Assembly: GCA_963855995.1 (NCBI GenBank)
Contig: OY979717.1
Coordinates: forward strand, 5,947,428 to 6,011,427
Direction of reading: 5' to 3'
Source of the DNA: Muricea muricata
Lineage: Eukaryota; Cnidaria; Anthozoa; Malacalcyonacea; Plexauridae
DNA: 64,000 nucleotides
Part shown: positions 1 through 10,557 of the stretch, in pieces
Numbering within the stretch: position 1 is the first letter of the stretch
How the letters are laid out: every line of letters starts with the position of its first letter
Program-made: the position numbers and the translations under genes
Notes under the pieces: model-generated
What the model saw: the letters and a program-made list of their open reading frames with translations, nothing else
What the model was told of the DNA's origin: nothing
Databases searched by the model: none

Positions 1-555
1 CTTAACTATTGAAATGATTTGTCGTAGCGTCATTGCATTACTTTGTTTGAAGCGAAATTTTATTCAGTGCCCGTTATGGCGTAGCATCAAAGCAAAGAAC
101 GTTGAAAAATGTGAATCTGCAAGTATGTGAGATGGAATTGGACTGGAGTAAAATGATCAATTATGTTCTGGAAAAAATTCCACACAGTTATCCAAAACCA
201 TTTACGATAATATGTCACAATAAAACTTTGCCAGCCGTTCAAATTTAATGGTATCGGTATCGAAATTTGGCATCGATACCAATAAAAATCCTTAGTATCG
301 AATCGGTATCGTATCGATTTGAAAAAGCTGGTATCGCCCATCCCTAAAGCGCACATATAAACCGCGCGCGCACCGCGCGAGGAATCAATCTGTAATTGAC
401 CCGCATATACGACACTGGATTAACTGATGACATTTTAATTGAACTAAAAAGTGCCTGGGTACGAGGCTGGGCATCACGGAATTGCAAAGCATCATGGTAG
501 TTTAGTCAATGTCACTGGTCTATGGTTCAGTTACATAGCAGAATTTTTCAACATG
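1..555. other. Intergenic sequence with a possible hAT-like terminus
   Basis: No gene is visible. About 242-347 is rich in the words GGTATCG, ATCGATACC and GTATCGAAT. Read on the minus strand it begins TAGGGATGGGCGATACC, a terminus seen in many non-autonomous hAT elements. I found no matching second end or target duplication, so it is only a suspected element remnant. The rest of the interval shows nothing I can name. Confidence 0.3.
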
Positions 556-1624
556 GCGCTGTCACAGTGATTTGTGTTTCCCAGTGAAATCTGTTTCCCC
601 TTGAATAAGAGCCCCGCTATCACGAACAGAAACAGAATTTAATTGCTAAAGTCTGTAATATACAGCACCCATGGACCGATTGGTCCATTCTTTTAGGAAA
701 ATCATCGTTTTGTATTGGTTTGCAAAACATAATTAAGTATTGACAGAAAACCCTAAATTAATAATTAAATTGCTATTCATGATCATATATAAGTATTTCT
801 TATTGAATTTATAAGATAAATAATGTACCCATAAACTAGAGGCTATTTTAAACTTCAAAGTATGAAAAATAATTTAATGAGGTTTATGGATCTTGCTCTA
901 ATCCAAGTACCATCGCTAGTTCCTAGGCCACATCTCGGTCAGCAGCCTGCACCTAACCTTCCATAATTGGTAAGTAGAATATAGCATAGGAGGCTCTTTC
1001 GGTGAACACAGGTATTAAATGAGGTTATATAATAACCAAAGTTAATAGCTAGCGAACCTTGCGTGTTCAGGAAGTTAGGTGACAGCCTGAGATGAGATGG
1101 GCATTGTAAAGTGCAGCGCTCGCGCAACATATGTTCATTAGTTGCTTGGCACGCAAAGTGTAGTGATACAAAACAAATCGTTTAAAACCCCACCATCCCA
1201 CCCTTATCCACAGGATCCGGATCAGATGCGTATTTCACCTCTCTTTGGCTAAGTTCGTACTCTTAATTGTACTTGTGCGCCTTTTGCCACCATTGGGTCA
1301 ATGATGTGATGGGTGCAGGCTGCTCGAGGGTAGTTGGCAGTTCAAGATGACTTTTGCATGGATCTTGCTCTAATCCAAGTACCATCGCTAGTTCCTAGGC
1401 CACATCTCGGTCAGCAGCCTGCACCTAACCTTCCATAATTGGTAAGTAGAATATAACATAGGAGGCTCTTTCGCTGAACGCAGGTATTAATGCTATATAT
1501 TACAGACTTTAGCAATCTATAATTTACAGACTTTAGCAAGTATGTCAGTTTGTGATAGCGGGGCTCTTATTCGAGGGGAAACAGATTTCACCGGGAAACA
1601 CAAATCACTGTGACAAATCAGCGC
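555..1624. mobile_element. Foldback element with ~100-bp inverted arms
   Basis: Positions 561-662 and about 1495-1614 are inverted copies of each other. They share the order CACAGTGATTTGTGTTTCCC, a GAAACAG tract, a GAGCCCCGCTATCAC block and GCTAAAGTCTGTAATATA. The right arm has a short extra duplication of the ACAGACTTTAGCAA piece. There is no transposase frame inside, so it would be non-autonomous. The interior at 876-1489 is a head-to-tail array of another repeat, listed separately. Target duplications were not identified. Confidence 0.6.
876..1489 (+). repeat. Head-to-tail array of a ~290-470-bp dispersed repeat
   Basis: Two units are joined end to end. The first (876-1018) is internally deleted: it starts ATGAGGTTT, jumps to GGATCTTGCTCTAATCC and ends CAGGTATTAA. 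The second (1019-1489) starts ATGAGGTTATATAATAACC at once, runs through GACAGCCTGAGATGAGATGG and GCAACATATGTTCATTAG, and ends CAGGTATTAA. A third, inverted copy lies at 50903-51197. Relative to that copy, the second unit has about 170 bp of extra sequence at 1145-1320. No coding frame and no terminal inverted repeat is visible, so the class is unknown. Confidence 0.6.
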
Positions 1625-2340
1625 TTGTACTTTTCGAACGAGGAGAGGTGCCAAACACACGAGAATTACAAGAAAGCTTTTATCATTTTCGCTTTGATTA
1701 AAGTTTTTACATAATCTAAACAACTTGTTTCATATTTTTACTTTGTATTGGGCTTCTACGAGCGAGCTGGTGTGGTTGAAATATTCAACATGGCGTACAG
1801 AGTCACTAAAGTCAGGAATTTGATTCACAGTAGTCAGGAACAAATTTTTTATTGTTTCACGATATGCAGGTGAGTACTTTATTAAATTATTTCCGAGGTA
1901 AGGCATACTTTGCGACTTGTTGTTTGCCTTAAAATTTCAATGATCGGTATAATTCCAGCGACTCGAGAAACAAAAATGATTGCACACTTGATCGCCCCGA
2001 AACAACGCATGTTTGATCAAACGTTCTTTTGACAAACCAAAACATTGAGGTTGTTTGACGCAAAGAATAAAAACACTTGCTGTTTCAAATACCGAAAGTG
2101 AAACTGAAACGTTTTTAATCTTTGATATTTGACATATTTTGAAGTACATGTGATAAAATGTTATTAAAAGCACATTCATGCATAGATGTAAATTAAGAAT
2201 ACCTTCACACGTGTATACTCTATATATACTAAAAATATACGTGCATGTAATGTATGAAATGTACTAGACGCTTATTACGTACAAGCTGCTGTGCTTTTAA
2301 AAACTATTTGCCTAAGGAGTATTTCGCACATGCATTACAC
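1625..2340. other. Intergenic, no feature recognised
   Basis: AT-rich sequence with only short chance reading frames. I see no exon-like block, repeat family or RNA gene here. Confidence 0.4.
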
Positions 2341-2342
2341 AC

Positions 2343-2940
2343 CCCCAATTCATGTATGTATGTATGTATGTATGTATCCTTTATTTAAAAATTAACAGTT
2401 ACAAGCAATCGACGCTAGCCTCATCAACAAGAGTTGGTTTCCATGAGAGGCGTCGAGTAAAAAAAACTATTTACAGGGTATATACAAGAAGATAGGAGTG
2501 ACCCTCGCTAATACAAAAGACAAACGTTAAAGATCTAATTAAGATTCAATTTAAATACCTTCAGATATAGCTAATTTTGCTTCAGTAGGAAGACTATTCC
2601 AAAGTTTAGCACCACTACACCCAAAGCTATTTTTAAGAAGCTCTCTTTTCGGGTTAGGAAGAGCTAGGTCAGTACACCTGCTTCTCAGATCATAATTTGC
2701 CTGTAGTTCATTGTTTCTGGTAAACAACTGAGTTTCAAATTTGGTGCTGTGCGATTATTTAAAATTCTGTACATCAAAACTGATTTATTCCGTAAGCATC
2801 TTTTCTCCAAAGTTTCCCAGCCAAGAGATTCGAGAACGTCAGCCGAATTAGTTTCATAATTTGCACTTGCAGTAATCCTTGCCGCTCGATTTTGAAATCT
2901 TTGTAGTTTTCCTTTTAATATAGTTAAGACAGATATCTGG
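2343..2940 (-). mobile_element. 5'-truncated LINE, C-terminal end of the RT ORF
   Basis: Read on the minus strand from about 2940, the translation gives the conserved post-RT region of CR1/L2/jockey-type LINEs, with QNRAARI, a LESLGWETLEKR block and, after a frameshift near 2690, GCSGAKLWNSLP. A stop and the frameshift mark it as dead. The 3' end at 2350-2377 is a (TGTA)n run, the kind of simple tail these LINEs leave. Everything upstream of the C-terminal region is missing. Confidence 0.7.
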
Positions 2941-3283
2941 CAAAAATAAGCATGAAAGATTACCTTGGCGGGCTAAAGTACATTTTTGCCCGTTGACGTA
3001 ATAGCCAATTAATAAATAGTCGGAATCGCTTTAAGTGTAGTTGTTTTTTTTTTTAAATGTGAGCGATATTTTTGCTCAAATATATGGCCTTTAAAGTTAT
3101 TTTAATAGTAATAGAATTGATGTTCTTGAGCAAAAATATGTTTTTGTCCCTCCTCAGAGCTTATTTTAGCCCGAGCGTAGGGACGGTGCCCGCGAACGTC
3201 AGCTCTATTGTTGTATTATTTTGTGACTGTTTAATCTAGGCTAATGCTTCACTTCTAATTTTTTACTATGTTTAATTTGAGGA

Positions 3284-3570
3284 GCTTCGGTGGTGTTGTG
3301 GTCAGACCACTCGCCTTTCACCTCTAAGGTTCCGAGTTCGATTCCCAGTAAGGTGGACTTGAACCCAATCCTCATGTGAAAAAAGTATAGCCAACGCTCC
3401 GCCGAAAGTCGTGGGTTTTCTCCGGATACTCCGGTATCCTCCCACAGGGAATGTTGACAGGGTGGGAAAGGTAATACGGGCTTTCAGTAGTTGGCTCACG
3501 CTGTTGTGGTGACCCTGCGCGCCCTTGTGGTGAAGTTAATAAAATTAAAAAAATCAAATAAAAAAAAAAT
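3284..3570 (+). mobile_element. tRNA-derived SINE
   Basis: The head has a pol III A-box-like stretch (TGGTGTTGTGGTCAGACC, near 3290) and a B box (GAGTTCGATTCCC, near 3331). The body holds a CGTGGGTTTTCTCCGG-ACTCCGG segment near 3411-3432. The tail is A-rich (3540-3575). The same family occurs at 17855-18127 and 26945-27217, which share the head, the CGTGGGTTT segment, a GTTGACA-GGT block and the CCCTTGTGG block near the 3' end. Confidence 0.6.
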
Positions 3571-3692
3571 CAAGTCAATATCATACAGTATAATTTATGT
3601 ATATATCTAAGCACAGTATACGTCGTAAGCAGTAAAATACAGACAAAGCAAGAACAAGACGTTCAGAATATCAGGAACACGAGAAGGTATTG

Positions 3693-3747
3693 ATAATGAT
3701 AATAATGATAATAATGATAATAATAATAATAATAATAATGATTATTT
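3693..3747. repeat. (ATA/TGA)n microsatellite
   Basis: A run of ATA and TGA triplets. A similar AAT run ends the LINE fragment at 10046. Confidence 0.8.
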
Positions 3748-3848
3748 ACAGTATTTCCACAAGGTGGCTCTTCATCTGTAAAAAAACTAGTGTACTACAA
3801 TGATTGCAAAATCACATTAAACTATGTAGGTTCAATAAAATTATGCTT

Positions 3849-4035
3849 AACAAATAGATTTCATTTTTGCGTGCGTCTGTACTGTAATAGATCACAGATG
3901 ACGTCATAGCGTGTGAAGAACAAAAAAGTACGCACGAGACGCAGTCGAGTGCGTGACTTTCTGTTCTTCACACGCTATGGCGTCATCTGTGATCTATTAC
4001 AGTACAGAAGCACAAAAAAATGAAATCTATTTGTT
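3849..4035. repeat. Long palindrome (foldback, MITE-like)
   Basis: About 75 bp on the left (AACAAATAGATTTCATTTTT through GCGTGTGAAGAAC) is repeated inverted on the right, ending AAATCTATTTGTT at 4035, with few mismatches. The spacer is about 40 bp. Both arms carry TGACGTCAT-like and AGATCACAGATGACG words. No coding capacity. Confidence 0.75.
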
Positions 4036-4244
4036 TTATACTATAATAAATTTGGCAAAAATCATGCAAAGACCCGCGAAATGAATTAGCTAAATTAGAT
4101 CACGCCATCAGTTGACGTCATCCGTGCGTGTGTACTTTAATAACACACAGCTCGCGACCAATGAAAATGCTGAACGAACAGTATTTATTATATAAATGCT
4201 AATAATATGCACGTTCTATAAAATTATACACGCTATTAATTAAG

Positions 4245-7205
4245 TTATTCCCTATTTAGTCTTTCGTTTGCAACATCAAAATAATGTGCTTTAGCAGTTC
4301 GTTTGAAGTCGTTAAAAACACGACAGTTTCTAATTCCCAAAGGTAAACTAATTAAAAAATTTTTTGCAGCACTGGCTTGAAAAGCGTCATTTTCGAGAGG
4401 CACAGTAAGTTTAGTTTCTGAGGATGACCTCAATTTTCTGCCAGGAGTATACAACTCCAACTTCAAATATGAAGGCCACTGATCAAAGTACAAGGTCTTA
4501 AACGTAGCTTGGGCTAAATGAAAATCTCTTCGTTCTTTGATTGGAAGCCATCCCAGTTTCAAAACATCCAATTCAGTCGCATACTTTCCGACGACAAAAC
4601 CAGCAGCCGCACGCTGCACCCGCTGAAGACGTTTCACGAGATATTCAGGAATTGGATGACTCACTATATCATTATAATCAAGTTTTGATAACACTAGACA
4701 CTCGGATAACTGCTTTCTGATCTTATAAGGGGCAAGACGCTTTAGTTTTTTTAGTACGGATAAGATTTTGTAACAGCTAGATATTTTTGTAGTTATTTCA
4801 TTTGTCCAAGTCAGATGATGATACAATTGAGTACCTAACAATCGAGCACTATCAAGTCGTTCGAGTTGGTTTCCACCTATACAAAGACTAATGACATATT
4901 CGTGAAGCAGATGAACTCTGGAAGGCTGCAAGGTCGAGAACAGCATCGTCTTTGTTTTTCCTGGGTTCAGTGCAAGGTTACATTCTTGAGACCAAGAAGA
5001 CATGTTATTGAGAGCACATTGCAGTTCCGATTCACATTATTGTTGTAGATCAGATGGCTTACAGTGACAGTAGTAGTATCATCCGATACTGATGACAAGC
5101 AATTTCTCGAGGCAACACGTCAGGTAAATCATTGACGTATAAATTGAATAGAATTGGACCTAGAATTGAACCCTGGGGTACGCCAGAGGTTACGTCAACA
5201 CAATCGGAAGATCGATCATCCACTTGCACATACAGTTACTTCGCCTCTTTTCATTGCCCTAAGGATATCATCCCTGATGGCTAACATGGTGGTAGTGGTG
5301 GAATGTCCTCGACGATATGCGCTGTTATTGGGATTAAAGATAGCGTTATTTCCGAGGAAATCTGCCATTTGGTGTAACGCTAATCGCTCATAGATCTTTG
5401 AAAGTACACACAAGCTTGAAATTGGCCGATAATCATCATTTTCGCGAGGATCGTCTACTTTGGGTATTGGGCTGATGCGGGCAGTTTTCCATAGCGATGG
5501 GAATATTTGCTTTGCAGTGCAATTGTTAATTATATCTGGTGACGCGAGATGATTTGCAACAAATTTAATGAATTTGCAAGGGATGTTATCCGGGCCAGTA
5601 GAACAGCCAGATCTTAGATGTTTGATCTCATTCAATACCTCCCTGTAAGTAAATTGGCGAAATTGGAAAGGCGAATTTGAGTCTTGTGGTAATGAGGCCA
5701 GAAGCGAATATAAATCATCTCTTTCAAGTGGCGACGAGGCTACGACGCTCTCGGCTGTTGAAGCAAAATGTTTATTTAATTCATTCGGATCTATTCGCAA
5801 AGGTTGAGAACTGGGATACAATATACGATGAATAGTTTTCCACACATCTTTAGGTCTCTTCGACGAGAGTGCTTTCTCTACAAATACAGTTTTGGCCTTT
5901 TTTATGACCTTGTTCAATTGATTTCGAATAGATCGAAATTTATTCCAATTTTCTTCATTTTGTGGGCTCTTATGTGCCTCATAGCAATTCTGCTTAAACT
6001 TTTTTTAGAGGCTTTGAATATCAGTATCTTTCATACAAGGTGTCTTTCTGTCGAAGCATTCAAATAATTAGACTGTTGAGAGTGGTTATTTGATCATCAG
6101 GATTGTCAAAAGCATAAACCAGCTGGAGAGGCAATTTGGAAAAATCGTCAACAAATGCGGATTCAAGAAACTGTTTTTCATTTCTGAGGTATTTATATCT
6201 TGGTGCATAACGAATGACACGCGCATTGACAGTGACATAAAGTCCGTCGTGGTCGCTCATCAAAGGGCATGGCAAGATATCTGTGTAAGTGACATTTTTG
6301 GGTGAATTAGTGATAATATGATCAATAAGCGTGGAACTAGTATTTGTCGTTCTCGTCGCCTTAGTAACCATTTGATTTAAATTGAGGGATTGCAACAATT
6401 CATTATATCTTCGAGTATTAGGTTTATCAGATTTCAGTAGATAAATGTTAAAATCACCTGTTATCAGAAGCATTCCATTCCAGGATATGGCTAAATCACT
6501 CAACAATTCCTCGAAGTTTTGTAGCCAGTCTTGAAAGTTCATTTGACTTTCAGAGCGATATAATGTACCTATTAACAGATTGCTATTTAATAAGTAGATT
6601 GCTATTTCTATTGCGTCCGGGTATTTCAATCCACAAATGTTCTAAATTTGAATAACGAGATTCTATATCCTTTCTCCTTTTGAATTTCAATGGCTCCTTT
6701 AAGTACACGCCGACACCGCCACCTCTCGTACGATCTCTATCGTGGAAAGTGTGACAATAACCAGGAATAGTTACATGTTGAAGTAGCAAGTCATTGTCTT
6801 TGAGCCATGTTTCGCTCATTGCAATAATGTCAAACGGGTATTGGCTGAGAGTTGTCAACAACCCATCAAAAGTTGACACCATACTTTGGGTGTTTATATG
6901 CATGATTTTGTTAATGTGCATTTAATATGTATGATATTGTAAAACCAGTCGGCGTATTTATGCATTGATTAGTACTTCTGTGGATATCTGTGACAGACGG
7001 AACAGGACTTGATGGTGGGGGATCCAGATGGTAAACACGGCCAAACAATGCAGCAGTCAGTAGTCCTTTGCTGAGCTGTTGTGTCGTTTGCAATACATTT
7101 GCCGGGAATTCATTAACCCACTCCCCAGGGAGAAGAGATACCTCATCAGCCTCTACATGAGGGAAAACGTACGGTGTATTCAGCTGAGATGTCAGTACTA
7201 TAGAC
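4245..7205 (-). mobile_element. Decayed CR1/L2-like LINE: APE endonuclease plus reverse transcriptase
   Basis: On the minus strand, in order: a short upstream frame (about 7205-6945), the start of an APE-type endonuclease (6921-6583; INTQSM, SETWL and RGGGVGVY motifs), the rest of the endonuclease in another frame (6629-6060; GDFN, then SDHDGL), the start of the reverse transcriptase (5917-5216; GPDNIP, DDYRPIS), and the post-RT region (5003-4245). Between 5215 and 5003 the SGVPQGSILGP motif is still readable, but the active-site DD pair falls in a shifted frame and the block ends in a stop. Four or more frame breaks make it non-functional. The family is inferred from domain order. Confidence 0.8.
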
Positions 7206-8560
7206 TTGATTTAAACACTTGATCAATGCACATATTCTTAAGTAGTATAGTCGTTCCTCACCCGAATGCTTGCTGGCCATTTTGTAAGTAAGAGAACAAC
7301 ATGTTGTGCTATCATTGTAACACACATTCAAAGTATCCTGCTCTTTGCTTAACTCTTCAAATAAAAAGAGATCGCCAAATAAGTTCGATTAAAATGCATT
7401 AGTTGTGTTGGCGTTACCTTCACTGCCATCACTCAAGCTTCTATTCTTATATTGTTTATATCATTTATCGGACTTGTGTTGCGAGATGCATTTCGGGGTG
7501 ATACAGGTAAGCTTGCAATCAAAAGGGCACCTTTACTAGTTAAGCTTCTGAAAAATTTCCTTGAGCCATTAGTGCTATATAAACCACTGCCTGTATTGAG
7601 GAGAATTCGTAATATGTATTGAACGAAAGGTAGATCACTCGCATACTAGGAGCCCAAGAACTGTGAAATCCGATAGCTGCAAACAGCGGTAGTACATCGA
7701 ACCATGCTGTGGGAAAAACCACGTGATCAATGTTATATTTTTTTACCAATGGTATGGCCGGGTCGTGGAAAAGAGCATCAAAATATACGTAAATGTTCCG
7801 AATTTGCCGATGGAAGTTTGAATGTAATAAATTCTGGTTCTACTGGACGATTTACGAAAAGGTGCTTTTAACATCTGAAAGCTCCGGCAAGGTGGATTAA
7901 TTTGTCTAAAAGTGACCATAACCAAAACGATTTTTGGCTGGGACAGGCATTGGTCCCGGCTGCAGTGATTGATTCTGACTGATACACATTGTCTTTACCA
8001 CTAGACTATATTAGTTACCACATTCTTGTTCAATCTTATTTTTTTGCAGCTCATTAGTCAGGTACTGAAAACGGGTAAATAATTTAAACAACATTGTTTG
8101 GATTTCATCGAATAATATTTAATCATAATCTGTCGAGGAAGATCTTGAAGTTGCTTTTGAGTAAAATTACATTTTTAAATGTTTGTAAAAATTCATATTC
8201 AAATAAATTCAATTAAGTCTTTTGCAATATCACAAATAACAAAAATGGGTAAGATCACAACTTGAGCATACAGTAGGTTTCAAATTTAAAATCCCATATT
8301 TTTGGAAGTAAAACATTTGAAAAATAAATGTATGTCGAAATCAGCCTTCTCTTACACTCGGAGAAGACCTTGTAAATTTTGATCAAACATACATTTCCAA
8401 ATTTAATGAACCACCTATAGGCGTTCAATATTTATCATTGAACAAAGCAGATCACTATTTAAATCTAATGTCGAAGAACACCATTGCTGCTGAGAGCTAT
8501 ATATAGGGTTTTAGCACTTATGGTCTGGGGGCCGCTTCTACCCTCCCCTATAATTCGAAC
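7206..8560. other. Intergenic, no feature recognised
   Basis: Only small frames without recognisable motifs. It may include the degraded 5' end of the preceding minus-strand LINE, but nothing supports a boundary. Confidence 0.35.
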
Positions 8561-8561
8561 C

Positions 8562-9276
8562 AGAGGTGGTGGAGTTATGATACAGCCGGTGGAGGCGCCA
8601 ATTCGATATCGTTGTCGAAAGGCAACCGCATTTGGTTGGTTGTCGAAGCCGAATGTGCGAAGCCATCCGTGTGCCATCCGCGTGTGCGAAATTTTATTAC
8701 AATACCTGGTCCTTTTCACCATCGCCATGATCTCTTTTACACCATCCCCAGCTAGGCTAATCCTTCGAAAGTAGCAGAATTCCTGACAACTTTTTTTTTA
8801 ACTTAAATTGATTACGCTAGCGTGCAATCTCTTATGATACTTTTCAATATCCATAATATAAGTGCTATAGCATCATTTTTTTGGGTTTTTGCGTAAAAAA
8901 ACATGGTTCCCACCGTTAAGAAAAACTATGGCATTTTTAGCACGGTTTTTGGTTCAATTTTTTTCAGTGATTTTTTAGAACTGTTATTTTCTTCGCTTAC
9001 CAAAAATTTTGCTAATGTGGTAAACAAGGAAATAAAAATTTTCTTTATCAGACTGTATGATACAAAGAGGTGGTGGAGCTATGATAAAGCCGTTGGAGGC
9101 GCCAATTTTATATCGTTGCGAAGCCATCCGTGTGTCATCCGTGTGCGAACTTTTATTACAATACCTGGTCCTTTTCTCTCTTTTATACCATCCCTAGGCT
9201 AATTTTTCGAAGATGAGCAGAAGTCCTGACGCCTTTTGAGGCCTGCTGATTTAAATTGATGACGCTAGCATGTAAG
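8562..9276 (+). repeat. Diverged direct repeat of ~220-275 bp, two copies
   Basis: 8562-8837 and 9062-9276 share, in the same order, AGAGGTGGTGGAG, GGAGGCGCCAATT, GCGAAGCCATCCGTGTG, TTTTATTACAATACCTGGTC and TTAAATTGATTACGCTAGC. Copy 1 has extra internal sequence. The spacer at 8968-9066 is itself repeated at 10055-10150. Confidence 0.6.
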
Positions 9277-10013
9277 ATTGATCACATTACAACCAAAGTT
9301 ACCTCAGCGCTTGCTAGTCTTCGACAAGTACGAGATACGGTTGATTTCCCTACCTTAATAGTTATATACAAGTCATTAATTCAGCCTTATTTCGATTATT
9401 GTGCACAAATATGGGGCTGTCTCGGTGCTACATTGTCAAATAAAGTTCAGAAACTCCAAAATAGAGCATTTCGTATAATTACTAGAGAGAGTTATACAAC
9501 AAGATCAATTGACATTTTAAGTAAGTTGAATATTCCAAATCTTGAACAAAGACGAAATCAACAACTTTCTGTCCTCATGTACAAAATAAATAAGAAATTG
9601 GCTCCTGACTACATGAGGAATATATTCACAAATACTTGTGACATACATAATCATAATACTAGGCAGTCAGATGTTAACTTGGTATTGCCAAAACCAAGAA
9701 CAAATTATATGAAATGCTCATTTGGGTATAGAGGTGCAGAAAACTGGAATGCATTGCCTATTAGTCTTAAAAAATCAGAAAACATATCCATTTTTAAATC
9801 ATTATTAAGATGTGACACGAGATAACAAATAAATCATACTTGTATATAGTAGTTACTCATTATTTTTATATATTTTGTATAACTAATTTAGTCTTATCAT
9901 TGTAAAGTATAGTAGTTTAATACCTGTAATTAAGCACGGCCAGTTGGAAGATCACTTTCGAGTATTTTTTTGTAATTTTAAGTAGTGAAACTGTACCGTG
10001 TAAAAATATTGTG

Positions 10014-10046
<33 letters not shown>
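9270..10046 (+). mobile_element. 5'-truncated LINE, C-terminal end
   Basis: An open frame to 9825 encodes the post-RT region of a CR1/L2-like LINE: a SLIQPYFDYC motif, LQNRAFRIIT, then GYRGAENWNALP. Although long and open, it lacks the endonuclease and RT core. A 3' UTR and an (AAT)n run at 10014-10046 follow. It lies between diverged direct repeats of flanking DNA (8968-9066 and 10055-10150). Confidence 0.75.
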
Positions 10047-10149
10047 CTCATATGATTTGAGAACCGTTATTTTCTCCGCGTAACAAAAATTTTGCAGTGT
10101 GGTTGACAAGGAAATAAAAAGGTTTCTGTATCAGAGTGTATGATATAAT

Positions 10150-10557
10150 GAAGTTGCCAAGCTTTGACGAATTTTTCTAAAAATAAATCAGCAAAATAAG
10201 CCAAAAGATACTTTGGAAAGAGTAATAATTTTTACACGACGCGCAAATTTAGTGGGCAAACCCAGTGAATAAATGCCACATTATTTTTGTTATGCAATAT
10301 GATCTTTGAATAAAGTCAAAAATGAAAAAGCGCGGACAACAGCTTTACATTGGCTCTCTTTAAAGCTTTTATCTTAGCTTTAATATTTCTAACTAAAGTG
10401 AGATTTCCGCCCGAAGTATCCATTGCTATTGTTATGTTCTTACCGTTGGGTTGGCTAGCTGGGTTGGCTTATGCGCGCGTGTAATTTAATATCGCGGGCT
10501 CAGGTGCATTCCCACAGCTCAGTGGTGATTGGTGATAAATTGTTAGTTCTGAAAAGA
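10150..10557. other. AK upstream region
   Basis: Contains the presumed promoter and 5' UTR of the adenylate kinase gene. An in-frame ATG at 10471 would add 29 residues. I prefer 10558, because it gives exactly the usual family length. No TATA box or other promoter element stands out. Confidence 0.3.
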
